Source of the DNA: Parasponia andersonii
Lineage: Eukaryota; Streptophyta; Magnoliopsida; Rosales; Cannabaceae
Length of the DNA: 64,000 nucleotides
Reading direction: 5' to 3'
Assembly (NCBI GenBank): GCA_002914805.1
Contig: JXTB01000106.1
Span: 637,318-701,317, forward strand
Shown: piece by piece, positions 11,294 through 23,500 of the stretch
Layout of the letters: each line of letters opens with the position of its first letter
How positions within the stretch are numbered: position 1 is the first letter of the stretch
Made by a program: the position numbers and the translations under genes
Notes under the pieces: model-generated
Seen by the model: only the letters and a program-made list of their open reading frames with translations
Databases searched by the model: none
What the model was told of the DNA's origin: nothing

Positions 11294-11831
11294 TGTTGTA
11301 ACACCGAAAAGTAAAAATTTGACCCATAATATTTTTACTTAGTATAACTATTTCCCGATAGTTTATATCCAAGTGGCCACACTCAGGAAAATAAACTTAT
11401 TAATAAAGAATAACATGAGTACAAATACCAATCAAATTTCAAATACTCCCTCTCTTAAATGTTGAAATATGTTAGTATTCCTTCACTAATCCGTCTAGTG
11501 AACTCCCATCAACTTGATGTGATTCATTTCGTCTGAACCCCTTTCAGATTTTACGGAACCTATCTCTCTTAATCTCATAAAACAAAGTATAGACAAATTT
11601 AACTAAGTAATACTCTAATGGCAATCTCAAATATACATGGTATACTTAGGACTCTGACTTAGACCCCTATATATAGTGCTCGAGCTCTTCCAATATTCGA
11701 TAATATCTGCAAGATACATTTTCTTTAACATAAATACTGATTGGAAGTCAATTAGATCATTCAAGAATAAGATTTTCGCAATCATAATTGATTTGATATT
11801 GTTGTTGATTCTATATAGTGATTTTACAACA
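11294..11831 (-). repeat. Probable solo LTR (TGTTGTAA...TTACAACA)
   Basis: Seen: a perfect 10-bp inverted repeat GATGTTGTAA (11292-11301) / TTACAACATC (11824-11833) bounds 538 bp beginning TG and ending CA. Near the right end a CTATATATAG box lies at about 11670. Just outside the right end the minus strand reads ATAGGGGCTGA, like a polypurine tract next to a 3' LTR start. No partner LTR or internal coding is seen and no 5-bp target duplication is evident. Inferred: solo or truncated LTR on the minus strand; a small non-autonomous element is the alternative. Confidence 0.4.
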
Positions 11832-11833
11832 TC

Positions 11834-12871
11834 AGCCCCTATCTAAATAGCCAGATTTATAACCTTTCTAGAAAAAAAGTTGATTTGTTACCTGAAATAA
11901 AAATTCTACTTTTTGTACAAATCAATAAAATAAAAAGGTATCCACACACGAAAAGAATCAGGTAAAAATTAATAAAAAAACGACACCACAAGATATAAAA
12001 ATTTACGCTTTCATATAATAAGATAGTTTACATAAAATTGTAAGCTGTCAAAAACAATCAGATAGATATAACCAAATAAATAAAATCTGATTTATTATTA
12101 CAAGAAATATTAACAAATTAATATTAGCAATCACACCATAATCAATTTTCATTAAAACATGTCTAAATAAGAAAGAATTATATGAATATAATTTCTTTAC
12201 AAGACAAAAATTAATCATTGATATTTCTAATCAAAACATAACTAATTGAAAAACTTTTCAATCCTATGACAGATATAAAATTCGGACAAATACGTTCAAA
12301 AATATTAGGTCCAATATTCCAGTGATGTTGCAACATCAACTCAGAATCACAGTGAGTCAACACAGATGATAATGTTGCAATATCTCAAATGAGAATAGAT
12401 TGCCCTCTCAAAAATGATAAAAACTAAAGGAGATGATTTAGATATATGCCGAAAAAAGTGAATCATGATTTTTTTTCTTTCTCCATTTAGTCTTTATTCA
12501 GATTTAATCCCTCTCAGGTAAGTTTTTTTTCTCCGTACAAACACAAGTATTTTCTTTTAGTTAAAATGATAAGAATAATTTTTGGGAAATTGCCTCTACA
12601 ACATTCATTAGTACCTAGCAGAAGATAGTTTTCAAGTACTTATGGAGGTATGGAAGTAATTACTGTCATTTTTTCCCAAAATACTTTAAGAAACCAAAAG
12701 GTATCTATGGAGGCATAGAAGCAAGGGCAAAGGGAGAAGGGCCCCCACTAGATTTTGGAAAAAAAAAATTGTATTTTAAAAGGAAAAAAAATTACCTTTG
12801 CTAAAAATGAGCTAAAATAGTTCTATGTTCCCACTAAAAATTAGCTAAAATTATACTAAAACTCTAAACTA
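11834..12871. other. AT-rich spacer, no gene recognised
   Basis: No coding frame or repeat partner recognised. If 11294-11831 is a 3' LTR, this could be its eroded internal region, but no motif supports that. Confidence 0.4.
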
Positions 12872-14179
12872 TGTAAGTCCAAGGTTAGCCAACCCAAGAG
12901 AGGGGATGAATTGGACTTTAAAATTTTTTTACACACTTTTCTTGACAATCAAGTAAATATAGCAAGTAAAAGCAATAACAAGTAAAAATAGATAAATTTC
13001 ATGTGCAAGCTTAAGATAAGTAAGTAAAAGAGATAGAGATAGAGAAATACAAACATTGTTTTTACGAGGTTCGACAAATATAACGATTTATCTATGTTTC
13101 TGGCTCTTGGCAATCCACTTCGAGCTATCTACTATCGGATCAAGAGAATGGCCTTGATCGTCCCTTTTACACAATGAGTACTTTCTCCTTAAGCACACTC
13201 ATGCCTAACTAACACGGATTGTTTTGACTTCGGTGCCAATCTCACTTGAACCAAGTTGTTTATGAATCCGATGTCAACCTCATCTCACAAATACAATTTG
13301 GATTTTGATTTGTTAAAAACACTCAACTAGAATCTCTCTAATGGAGGATTAGTACAAGGTAAGCCTAAAGAGAATAAATGATAATACAAGATATAATCTA
13401 GTTTGACTCAACTAAATTTTGTGAAAAAATGGAATTGAAAGCTTGAGTTATAAAAGATGATTTGAATAACTCGAAAGTATATTTAAAGCAATGTAAGAAT
13501 GTTCAAAAGTTGTTCCAAGTGTTAAAAAGACTTCTATTTATAGACTAGAATGAATACTAGCCATTTTAGACAGTTTGACAGATAATCTGTTATTTTCGAT
13601 AGACCGAAAATCCACCTTCGGTCGACTAACAATACTAGTCGTCGGAAGTATGGCTGTAACAGTCGAATTTTAAAATACCATTAAAAAAAGATAGAGGAAG
13701 CAATAGACTGGTCTACCGATTCTGTCCGATAGTAGATTTTCAATTTTATTTCGAGGCTTTTTCAAATATTTTTAGAATGTCACTTCATAAATTGATTTAA
13801 TATGTAATATAGGAACTATAGAAATTCATAAATCAATATAACAACCCGTGAAAATAGATTTTATATTTTTATTGGAAATAAATAGAGTTGACAATTTAGC
13901 TTTGAAAAATTCCAATTAAATGAAAAATTTGAGCTATTAAGATCATATTATATGTAAACAAATATTTAAGTACAAGTACTAAATATATAACCTTTTGCTA
14001 GTCTAGGTCTTGATATCTGGATCTTTGTCTTCAAACTTTTTTCTATAATCCATCTTGAATGTCTTGTGATATTTTAATTTAACTGGCTACATGCTCAAGT
14101 ATATCATTACTTCTTAATCATATGTTTGTTAGCTTCAAAATATAAGAGTAGGATTGATGATATATAGCATGAGTCAACA
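12872..14179 (-). repeat. Element B 3' LTR (complete, 1308 bp)
   Basis: In element orientation it starts TGTTGACTCATGC and ends GGACTTACA. Outside it, on the internal side, the minus strand has the polypurine tract AAAAGGGGGGAGAT (14180-14195). Confidence 0.88.
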
Positions 14180-14195
14180 ATCTCCCCCCTTTTGA
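14180..14195 (-). promoter_or_regulatory. Element B polypurine tract
   Basis: Minus strand AAAAGGGGGGAGATTG ends directly at the 3' LTR start; the normal plus-strand priming site in LTR elements. Confidence 0.8.
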
Positions 14196-14637
14196 TGACA
14201 ACAAACATTTTATTTAAAGAGATGTAAGGAATGCAAAAATAAGTAGAGATAAACGTCCTTACTAACTTTGAAAGCTTTCCCTCAAATTGTGCTTTAATAT
14301 AGAGAATAAAGACTCCCATTTAAACTTGTAAAACATGCATATTTTGAATATGTTACTCATGGAAACAAATTGTGAAAAATTTAGCTCATACCACTTGTTA
14401 ATTAAAAAGCTAATGAGATTAAGATACCATTTAAAATTAAATTAAATCAGACATCTTCTTCCCTTTTTGATATCATCAAAAAGCATTGAAAAAGCAGACA
14501 AGGAGTTCATAGATTGAAAATCAAGCAAAGAAAATAAATAAAAAGTTCATACATAAAGTAACCAAGATAAAATGTTCCAAGACTGTAAAACATAAAATGC
14601 AAAAAATTAGGGAGGAGGGAAATGCCCAAAGAACGAC

Positions 14638-15815
14638 TACATCATCTCATCCTGCTGATCTTGAATAATCTGAAATTGACTTTCTAACATTCGGCAGATG
14701 GAATCGACATCAGCTGATAGAATCTAGCAGTACTCGATCTCGGTGTCATGAAGATATTGTATGTTGAGCTGGATGGTGTTAAAGCATTCAAAAAGGTTAT
14801 TGAAGGCTTTAGTGAAGTCAAAAGATTGAGTAGAGGCTCTTTCTTATGGAGTAGGAGCCTTTTCAGCATAAGTCTCCTCATGAGTGCCTTCAGCAGCTCT
14901 AGCACCACTACCTCCAACTTTTAGTTGAGTTCCTGTCTCTTGCTCATGTGCCTATCTGGTCTTGGCCGCCTATGCATTGTAGATAAAAGTGAAGCCCATA
15001 AGACTGAAAGTCTTGTTTTTGATCTCAACATCTATAGACCAAGGTTTACGTTTGGTCTCATCAATGGTTGGGATGTTGAAGTGTTGGAAGATGCGAGTGA
15101 AGAAGAAACCATAGGGAAGAGAGAATCTCCTATTCTTGATAGCATTGATCATCTCATGAAGAATAAAAGATGGTGAATCCAATTTTCTTCCAACAAAAAT
15201 AGAATCAACAAAAAAAATATCACAAAAGATAAGTGCATCCCTATGACCAGCTCTAGGGATTATATTCTGAGACACAAATTAAAAAGAGTCCTAGCCTCTA
15301 GAGTAAGAGCAGTGACATGAGGCTTAGGTTAGAAATTATCAGGAGAAAAAACACGGAGAAAGGTATGTTGAGGATCAAAGTTTTCAATTATAGGCTAAGT
15401 GTTGGTAATGGGAACTTTGTAGCCACTTATAGAAACTTTTAGAATATCACCTAGGAGTTATCTGTAACTTCAAAATTAATTCCCTTAAGGGAACCGTAGC
15501 AGGTTCAACCCTAGAAATATTAGCACAGATATAAAATCCTCTAACCAACCTATGATACCCCGTCTCCCTAATGGAGTATAATTCAGTCCATCTCATATTT
15601 TCAATGTAATCAGAAAAATTGACATATGACAAATCCCTAAATTTGAAGGTTCTACCCCAAATAATACTCTTTTTGGAAAAGATTTCTTTATACCTAGTTA
15701 TAAGATCAGAGGATTCAAGGAGAAGAATGTCCAACCTCGCCTTAGTACATTGTTCATGTTCCTCGAGATGAATTTCCTTCCACTTTCACCTTAGATTTTC
15801 TCTTATAGGAGCCAT
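14638..15815 (-). pseudogene. Element B extra ORF, plant-transposon-protein-like, after pol
   Basis: Seen on minus: an ATG at 15815 (MAPIRENLR, then a stop) leads into a long frame 15734-15447 with IIWGRTFKFRDLSYVNFSDY and GYHRLVRGFYICANISRVEP. After frameshifts it continues in 15275-14970 (AGHRDALIFCDIFFVDSIFV, LPYGFFFTRIFQHFNIPT) and ends near 14638 after IIQDQQDEMM. The layout, an N-terminal FYANI-like block, a central FFTRIFQHF block and a polar C-terminus, resembles the Pfam family called putative plant transposon protein (Transposase_32). It sits where SIRE elements have their additional, env-like ORF, about 470 bp after the RNase H end. Function unknown. Element C lacks it. Confidence 0.6.
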
Positions 15816-16285
15816 AGGATCAAGAGAAGATAATATAGACTCTAAAGCAAAAGAATATCAGATTTTAGGGTTTGATGGATTGAGAAAACTGATTTAGATA
15901 CAAAAAGAGTGTGAAAACCAAAGATTAATAATAGAAAAGCAATGAAATCAACTCTGGTCGAGTAAAAATTGAGAGATTTGGTGAGAAAATTGAGTGAAAA
16001 TGAGAAAAGAAGATATTAGGGTGAGAAAGAGAGAGGTTTTGGTTGAGAGAATATGAAAAATGAAAAAACCCAGTTTGGGTTTGCCGATTCTTCCAGAGAG
16101 ACTGTCCATTCCAAGATAGTTTTTTGGCAGACGAAAAACTGTCGAAAACTCTGTTTCAACAACTTTTCAATAAAAAAATAATTTCAAATGACAAAATTGA
16201 TTAGTCCAACATTAAAAACATTAACAAAAAGATAATTTAGCAATCATACAAGACAAAACAAACAACAATTAAACACAGTAAAACA

Positions 16286-18403
16286 TCAATGAAGCTCATT
16301 ATGATTAATTATGCCAAGTTCTCTAGGAATCATGCAAAAACGATCCTCACTAAGAGGTTTAGTGAAAATATCAGCTAGTTATTATTCCGTGCACACAAAC
16401 TCAAGTACAATATCACATTTTTGCATATGGTCACAAAGAAAATGATGTCTAATATTAATATGCTTAGCTCGTGAATACGAAATTGGATTTTTGGACAAAT
16501 TAATAGTGCTAGTATTATCACATTTAAGAGGTACATGATCATAATTCATTCTAAAATCCATAAGAGTTTGTTTCATCCAAAGAATTTGAGCACAACAACT
16601 ACTAGTAAATATATATTCGGCTTCAGTAGTAGACAGAGTAACAGAATTTTGTTTCTCACTAAACCATGACGCAAGTGAATAACCAAGAAAATGACAAGTA
16701 CCACTAGTGCCCTTATAGTCGGTTTGACAACTGGCAAAGTTCACATCCAAAAAATTAGTAATGTTAAGTGTGTGCCTGTTGGATACCATAATCCTAAGTT
16801 CATAGTGCACTGCAAATATTTTAATATATGTTTTACTGCACTAAGATGAGATTCCTTAGGATTAGATTGAAATCTAGCACATAGACAAATACTACACATT
16901 ATATACGGTCAACTAGTAGTTAAGTAAAGAAGTGAGCCGATTATATCTCAATATTTAGTAATATCCACTGCTTTACCATTTTTGTCTTTGTCAAGTTTGA
17001 CTGAAGAGCTCATTGGTATTCTCATTGATTTAGAGTTCTCCATTTCAAACTTCTTTAGCATATCCATGACGTATTTAGATTGATTGATAAAAATACCTTC
17101 TTTATTTTTTTTTGATTTGAAGTCCAAGGAAAAAATTGAGTTCTCCCATCATACTCATTTCAAACTCATCATGCACACACTTAGAAAATTATTCACAAAG
17201 AGAAATATTAGTAGCACCAAATATAATATCATTAACATGGATTTGAACTAAAATCATTTCTCCCTTTTTTCTTTTTATAAAGAGAGTAGTATCCACTTTT
17301 CCCATAGTAAAACCATTTGAAATCAAAAATTTACTCCATCTATCATACCAAGCTCTAGGAGCTTACTTAGCCATAAAGAATCTTTTCCAATTCGAAAATA
17401 TGATCTGGATACTTATGATTTTGAAAACCGGGAAGCTGGGTTACATATACTTCATCTAAAAGGTCTCCATTTAGAAATGCATTCTTAACATCCAATTGAT
17501 ATAGAATGAAGTCTTTATGACATCCAAATGCTAAGAGCATCCTTATGGACTCTAATCTTGCTACGGGTGCGAAGGTTTATTCATAATGGATACCTTCTTT
17601 TTGATTGAAACTTTAAGCCACTAATCTAGCTTTATTTCTTACAATCACCCCATGCTCATCTACTTTATTTCTAAAGACCCATTTAGTCCCAATAGCTAAT
17701 TGGTCCTTCAGTCTTGGAACTAATTCCCATATATTATTTCTTTCAAATTGATTTAACTTTTCTTGCATAGCTAAAATCCATGATTCATCATTTTTGACTT
17801 CTTTAAAACTTTTTTGCTCAATTTAAGAGATAAAAGTGATCTTATTACAAATATTTCAAAGTGATGCTTTAGTCTTGACTCCTTGTAAAGGATCACCTAG
17901 AATTTGGTCTTAGAATGAGCATAATTAAATTTTAAATCTCGAGGAGGAGAGAGTATATTACTTTTATCACTTTCCTTCTCTTCCTTAAGATCTTGTTATT
18001 ATAGTTGCATACCTTCTTCATTTGCTATCTCGTTTGCAATTGGCTCATTTGAACTTGGTTCTAGAACTAGGACATCATCATCATCTAATCTTCTCTTCTC
18101 ATGGAGAGCGTTACTAGTAGTAGAGTATCTAAGGAAAATACTAACATTGGATTTTGAATCAAATTTTCCCAAATTATTTTTAAGATTTAAAATAAAACAT
18201 TTGCAACTAAAAATTTTAAAATAGCCAATGTTGGGTTTTGTACCTTTTCAAAGCTCATAAGGTATCTTGTTCAAAATTGGCCTTATCATAACTCTATTTA
18301 CAATACGACAAGTGGCACTTACCGCTTTGGCCTAAAAATATTTTCGCAAATTATTTTCATTTACCATACTTCGTGCCATTTTTTGTAAGGTTTTATTCTT
18401 TCT
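16286..18403 (-). pseudogene. Element B reverse transcriptase and RNase H
   Basis: Minus strand. The RNase H frame 16810-16382 shows VNFASCQTDYKGTSGTCHFL, VTLSTTEAEYIFTSSCCAQI (Glu) and KCDNTSTINLSKNPISYSRA (Asp), followed after a stop by LADIFTKPLSEDRF to about 16286. RT lies at about 16900-17900 in short, interrupted pieces (for example the WILAMQEKLNQFERN-like and TKWVFRNKVDEHGVIVRNK-like stretches), with stops throughout. The start of the connection region follows the integrase end. Copies RNA to cDNA in active relatives; here clearly dead. Confidence 0.8.
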
Positions 18404-19800
18404 TTATATAACTCTATTTTTTTGTGGAGTTCTAGGAGTAGAAAAGTTATGATCAAAACTATTTTTGTAGTAAAAAACTTCCATTTCATCATTTTCAAAC
18501 TCACAATTATGATCACTTCTAATAGACGTGATAGTATAACCTTTTTCATTTTGCACTTTCTTATAAAACATAGTAAGTACATTTAAAATATTATTTTTAT
18601 AAGCAATGAATAGAACCCAAGTTAATCTTGAAAAATCATCTACTATCACAAAATAATAGTATTTTCTACCAAGACTAGCTACATTTGATGGTCTAAATAA
18701 ATCCATATAAAGTAGTTGCAAAGATCTAGAAGTAGTAACCATATTTTTGGATTTAAAAGAGTTTTTTACTTGTTTTCCAAATTGACATGCATCACAAACC
18801 TTGTCTTTTTTAAAAAGTAAACTAGGAATAGTATAACCTTTTTCATTTTGCACTTTCTTATAAAACATAGTAAGTACATTTAAAACATCGTTTTTATGAG
18901 CAATGAATAGAACCCAAGTTAATCTTGAAAAATCATCTACTATCACAAAAGCATAGTCTTTTCCTCCAAGACTAGCTACATTTGATGGTTCAAATAAATC
19001 ATGTAAAGTAGTTGCAAAGATCTAGTGGTAACTATATTTTTGGATTTAAAAGAGCTTTTTACTTGTTTTCCAAATTGACATGCATCACAAACCTTGTCTT
19101 TTTCAAAAAGTAAACTAGGAATAGTATAACCTTTTTCATTTTGCACTTTCTTATAAAACATAGTAAGTATATTTAAAACATCGTTTTTATGAGCAATGAA
19201 TAGAACCCAAGTTAATCTTGAAAAATTATCTGCTATCACAAAAGCATAGTATTTCCACCAAGACTAGCTACATTTGATGGTCCAAATAAATCCATGTAAA
19301 GTAGTTGCAAAGATCTAAAAGTAGAAACCATATTTTTGGATTTAAAAGAGTTTTTTACTTATTTTCCAAATTAACATGCATCACAAACCTTGTCTTTTTC
19401 AAAAAGTAAACTAGGAATAGTATAACCTTTTTCATTTTGCACTTTCTTATAAAACATAGTAAGTACATTTAAAACATCGTTTTTATGAGCAATAAATAGA
19501 ACCCAAGTTAATCTTGAAAAATCATCTACTATCACAGAAGCATAGTATTTTCCACCAAGACTAGCTACATTTGATGGTCCAAATAGATCCATGTAAAGTA
19601 GTTGCAAAGATCTAGAAGTAGAAACCATATTTTTGGATTTAAAAGAGCTTTTTACTTGTTTTCCAAATTGACATGCATCAAAAATTTTGTCTTTTTCAAA
19701 AAATAAACTAGGTAAACTACTAACAAAATTTTTCTTTCAAAGCTTAGAAATATTGCTCATGCTAGCATGTCCAAGTTTCCTATGCCAAAGCCAATAATCA
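18404..19800 (-). pseudogene. Element B pre-integrase and integrase with fourfold internal repeat
   Basis: Minus strand. LWHRKLGHASMSNISKL (about 19790-19735) is the pre-integrase zinc motif. The following 99-residue segment, CDACQFGKQVK through DLFGPSNVASLGGKYY, IVDDFSRLTWVLFIAHKND and KKVQNEKGYTI, is present four times in tandem (see the repeat entry). Only the last copy (left-most) continues into the rest of the core, SIRSDHNCEFENDEMEVFYY (second Asp) and STPRTPQKNRVI. The next codon, where the catalytic Glu should stand, is a stop (TAA, 18404-18406). Integrase would insert cDNA into the genome; the repeat and the missing Glu rule that out. Confidence 0.85.
18531..19712 (-). repeat. In-frame tandem array, 4 x about 297 bp, inside integrase
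   Basis: Copies begin (on +, ATAGTATAACCTTTTTCATT) at 18531, 18828, 19121 and 19417, spacings 297, 293 and 296 bp. A full unit is 99 codons. On the minus strand the junction joins GYTI of one copy to PSLLFEKDK of the next, so the duplication kept frame. Copies differ by a few percent and small deletions. Each carries one HMDLFGP-type catalytic Asp region. Confidence 0.93.
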
Positions 19801-19965
19801 TTCTTTAAAATTGAAAAATATTTATTTTGACTAAAATATATTTCAATATCAGTAGTATAAATATTATCCTTTCTTTCTCCTTCAAAAATAATTTCTTTTG
19901 AACAAGTATCCTCAATTAAGCACTTAGAAGGCTCAAAAATGACTCGATAACCCCTTATCTCAAAG

Positions 19966-20208
19966 TTAACTTATACTAAGTAAATTGTGTTTAAAACTAT
20001 CGACAAGTAAAATATTTTTTATAATAGGAGAGGAAGTAGAGCCAATGTTACCTATACTCAAAATCTTGCCTTTAGCATTATCTCCAAAAGTGACATGTCT
20101 TCTATTTCGTTTTGTGAATAATGAGAGCAAAGAGTAGTCACTAGTCATATGTTTGGAGCAACCACTATCCAAGAACCAAAAGTTCTTCTTTTGTACCTCA
20201 AACTTCAA
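19966..20208 (-). pseudogene. Element B aspartic protease
   Basis: Minus-strand frame with WFLDSGCSKHMTSDYSLL (active site Asp in DSG), HVTFGDNAKGKILSIGNI, IIKNILLVDSFKHNLLSIS. Typical for copia protease cutting Gag-Pol. This piece is uninterrupted for 80 residues; stops follow on the integrase side. Confidence 0.85.
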
Positions 20209-20596
20209 TTTTTGATACCTATACTAACTTAGGTCCTTGAGTATTAGTTCTAAATTCTTTTGGTACCCAAGCTAGTTTCCTCCAAAATATGTATTTTTCT
20301 TCACAGAGTATGAAAAGCTAGTATATCCATCTTAATTGCAATAAGTGCAAATGTGTTTGGTGTCACTAGTACTAATTTTCACAAAATAGTTTTTGAGGTA
20401 TTTTTATTTTATTGAAGATTCGTACCCAATACCTCCTATGTTAAAAATACATTTTTGTCCACCAAGTATCATATAAAAAGTTTTCTTTCCATTTGTAAAT
20501 TTATAGACAATTTTAGTCAAGTCTAAAAACCTTGTCATTTAAGGAAGTATTTTTTTTTTTGACAAAACAGCACAACTACTACAAAATAATTTTACT

Positions 20597-21775
20597 TCAT
20601 TTTGTTTTTATAAACTCTTCAATCAATTTAGAAAAACTAAAAATTTCCTTTTTAAGAGCATTGTTCTTGAAAATAAGTTTTTCATAGTTTTTGTTTAGAT
20701 CATTGAAATCACTCAATAAATTTTCATATGATAAATTACAATCGTTATCATTTTCACTAAACTCACTACTTGTATCACTATCATGAAATTCAATTTTAGG
20801 TTTAAGTGAGCTTACCTCATTTTTCATTACCATGAAGCACATGTTGATGATTTCTTTTTGTTCTTTTCATTCGGATTCTTCTTTTTCACTATCATCCCAT
20901 GTGGTCTTCATTGCTTTTTTCTTCATTTTTCTTCTCATACGACATTGATTCTTCATGTGACCCAGTTTCTTACATTAAAAGCAAGTGATTTGGTCATCCT
21001 TCATTTTCTTTTCTCTGAAGTCATTGCTTTTAGTATTCTTCCTGAAGTTCTTCTTTTTGAAGTTTAGGAACTTCTTGTCCCTTTTGGTAAGTAGGGCAAT
21101 GTCTTCAAGCTTACTATCTACAAATTCTTCTTCTTCCTCAATGTTTTCTTGCATGGTGGCTTTGAGAGCTATTTTTTTCTTTTCCTTCTCCTTTCATTCA
21201 TCTTCATTTGTTTCCTTCATAAGAATTTTATGGGTCATGAGAGAACCTATAAGTTTTTCAAGAGGAAGTTTGTTAAGATCCTTAGTTTCTTGAATAGCTA
21301 CCACCTTGCTTCCATATACTCGAGGAAGACTTCTAAGAATTTTGCTTAATAACTCACTATTTGGAAATATTTTTCCTAGAACACCAAGAGAGTTAATGAT
21401 AGTAGTGACTCTAGTAAATATTTGAGAAATAGATTCATCCTTTTCCATTTTGAAAAACTCGTAGTTTCTAGTAAAAATATTGATTCCATTTTCTTTCATA
21501 TAGCTAGTTCCTTGATAAGAGGCTTCTAACATATTCCATAGCTTATGAGCATCTCTACCTTTTTTTAATATTACTGTAAATATTCCTATCTAAACCACAC
21601 ATATGAATATTTCTAGCTCAACCATTTTTGGTGAAGTTGATTTTATCTTTTTCATTACATTCGTCTATGTCTTTTTCAACTCCTCTACCATCAACTATTT
21701 TTGTTATTTTCAAAGAACCTTTAGTAATAATATAACATATGTAAAAATCAATAGACCCAAGATAATTATCCATCA
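20597..21775 (-). pseudogene. gag: Element B gag
   Basis: Minus strand. From MDNYLGSIDFYICY (about 21770) the frame is broken by stops, then runs openly at 21532-21194 (NYEFFKMEKDESISQIFTRV, LPRVYGSKVVAIQETKDL, PLEKLIGSLMTHKILMKE), the UBN2-type copia gag core. The zinc knuckle near 20945-20985 reads CF-stop-CKKLGHMKNQC, so a stop sits inside the first Cys pair. A coiled-coil-like acidic segment (NYEKLIFKNNALKKEIFSFS) follows at 20842-20597. Gag would form particles. Confidence 0.82.
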
Positions 21776-21897
21776 ATAATTAAAATTGTTATCACTGAAA
21801 AATGGTAGTTTGGATGGAGACAACCCCTTGTTTTGAAAAGAAAATTGTTTGGGCTAACCATTTTAAAAACTGTTAAGTTTTAAAAAGTTGAGCACCA

Positions 21898-21912
21898 AGC
21901 TCTGATACCAAT
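21898..21912 (-). promoter_or_regulatory. Element B primer-binding site, initiator-Met tRNA
   Basis: Minus strand TTGGTATCAGAGCTTGG directly follows the LTR end; exact TGGTATCAGAGC. Confidence 0.9.
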
Positions 21913-23103
21913 TGTAAGTCCAAGGTTAGCCAACCCAAGAGAAGGGTTAATTGGGTTTTAAAAAACTTTTGTAAACTTTTCTTGACAATCAAGTAAATAT
22001 AGCAACTAAAAGCAATAACAAGTAAAAATAGATAAATTTCATGCACAAACTCAAGATAAGTAAGGAAAAGAGATAGGGATAGAGAAATACGAATTCTATT
22101 TTATATGGTTTGACAAACATGACGGTTTGTCTACGTCCTCGGCTCTTGATAACTTATTTCGAGCTATCCACTATCGAATCAAGAGAATGGGCTTGACCAT
22201 TCCTTTTATACAACGAGTGTTTTCTCTTTAGGCAAACTTATGCCTTTACAATAGCCTTGAATCCAGCTCTATCACGCTTCACATAGATTGTTTTGACTCC
22301 AGTGGCAATTAATCCAGTGTTAACCTCACCTCATAAATATAATTTGATTTTTATTTTATTGAAAATACTTAACTAGAATCTGTCTAATGAAGGATTAGTA
22401 CAAGCTAAGCCTACATAGAATAAATGAATGATAACACAAGATATAATCTAGTTTGGCTCAATTGACTTTTATGAGATAGTGGATTTGAAAGTTTGATTGA
22501 CAAAAGATGATTTAAACAACTTAAAATTATGTTGAAAGCAATGCAGGAATGTTCAAAAGTTGTTTCAAGTGTTAAAAATGCTTCTATTTATAGACTAGAA
22601 TAAATACTAGCAATTTTATATCGTTTAATAGACAATATGTCATTTTTGGAACTTTCGGTCAACCAAAAATATAAGCCATTGAAAGTGCAGTTGTAACGGT
22701 CGAACTTTAAAAAGTCGTTAAAAAAAGATAGAGGAATCGGTAGACCAATTCTTGCTGTCGATCTGCCGATTTTACCTTAGAGCAGATTTTCAATTTTATT
22801 TCAAGGCTTTTCAAATATTTTCAAAATGTGACTTTATAAATTGATTTAATATGTAATATAGAAACTATAAAAATTCATAAATCAATTTAAAAGCTAGTGT
22901 AAAATAGATTTTATATTTTAATTAAAAATAATTAGATTTGACAGTTTAGCCTTTTAAAAATCCAATCAAATAAAAAAATTGAGCCATTAAGATCATATTA
23001 TATGTAAACAAATATTCAAGTACAAGAACTAAATATATAATCTTTTGGTAGTCTAGATCTTGATATCTTAATCTTTAACTCCAAGCTCTTTTCCATAATC
23101 CAT
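21913..23103 (-). repeat. Element B 5' LTR (outer end missing)
   Basis: Matches 12872-14053. Homology stops at ATAATCCATAATCCATAATT, a short local triplication, so the break may have arisen by slippage or deletion there. Confidence 0.85.
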
Positions 23104-23500
23104 AATCCATAATTCATTCCTTACATAATTTTTATAGTTTGTTCCATATTTATATAAATCCGTATATTATATATACTTTCCATATTTAAATAGGTCCACT
23201 CATGTATAAAAACCACTCTTAAATAACTAACTAGAGACTCAAGTTAATCTCAAACTTTAAGGAGCTATAATAAATAAGTTAATCATGTAAGAAGCGCCTC
23301 AGAGCAAAGTGATAGCAATATATACATGGGTTGATGAAATAAGCTTAAGTGTTTCATCACTATATACAGTGCTTTACACTTGACACTGGTGATCACAAAG
23401 GAGAAGAAAGTAAATCCCATTATTAAGAATAACATAGTACATAAGGTACAATATAAGAAATACCATCTTCAAGAAAAGAAGCATGTACGAGAGTTACATT
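23104..23500. other. AT-rich spacer
   Basis: No coding frame or repeat partner seen. Confidence 0.5.

Larger units (their letters stand above)
12872..23103 (-). mobile_element. Element B: copia (SIRE-like) with extra ORF, 5' LTR truncated
   Basis: Seen: direct repeats 12872-14179 and 21913-23103, both starting TGTAAGTCCAAGGTTAGCC on +. On the minus strand the element reads LTR, primer-binding site, gag, protease, integrase, RT, RNase H, an extra ORF, polypurine tract and LTR. The right (5') LTR stops matching at about 23103 (ATAATCCAT), so about 125 bp of its outer end, and any target duplication, are gone. Integrase carries a fourfold tandem repeat (18531-19712). Many stops and frameshifts. 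Known: SIRE/Maximus copias have long LTRs and a further ORF after pol. Lineage is inferred from that layout and the motifs. Confidence 0.88.

Noticed and set aside
14925-15176. Plus-strand frame opposite the extra ORF of element B
   Set aside because: Complement of the minus-strand ORF, which carries the family-like motifs.
20858-21349. Phe/Ser-rich plus frames in element B
   Set aside because: Shadows of the lysine-rich gag on -.
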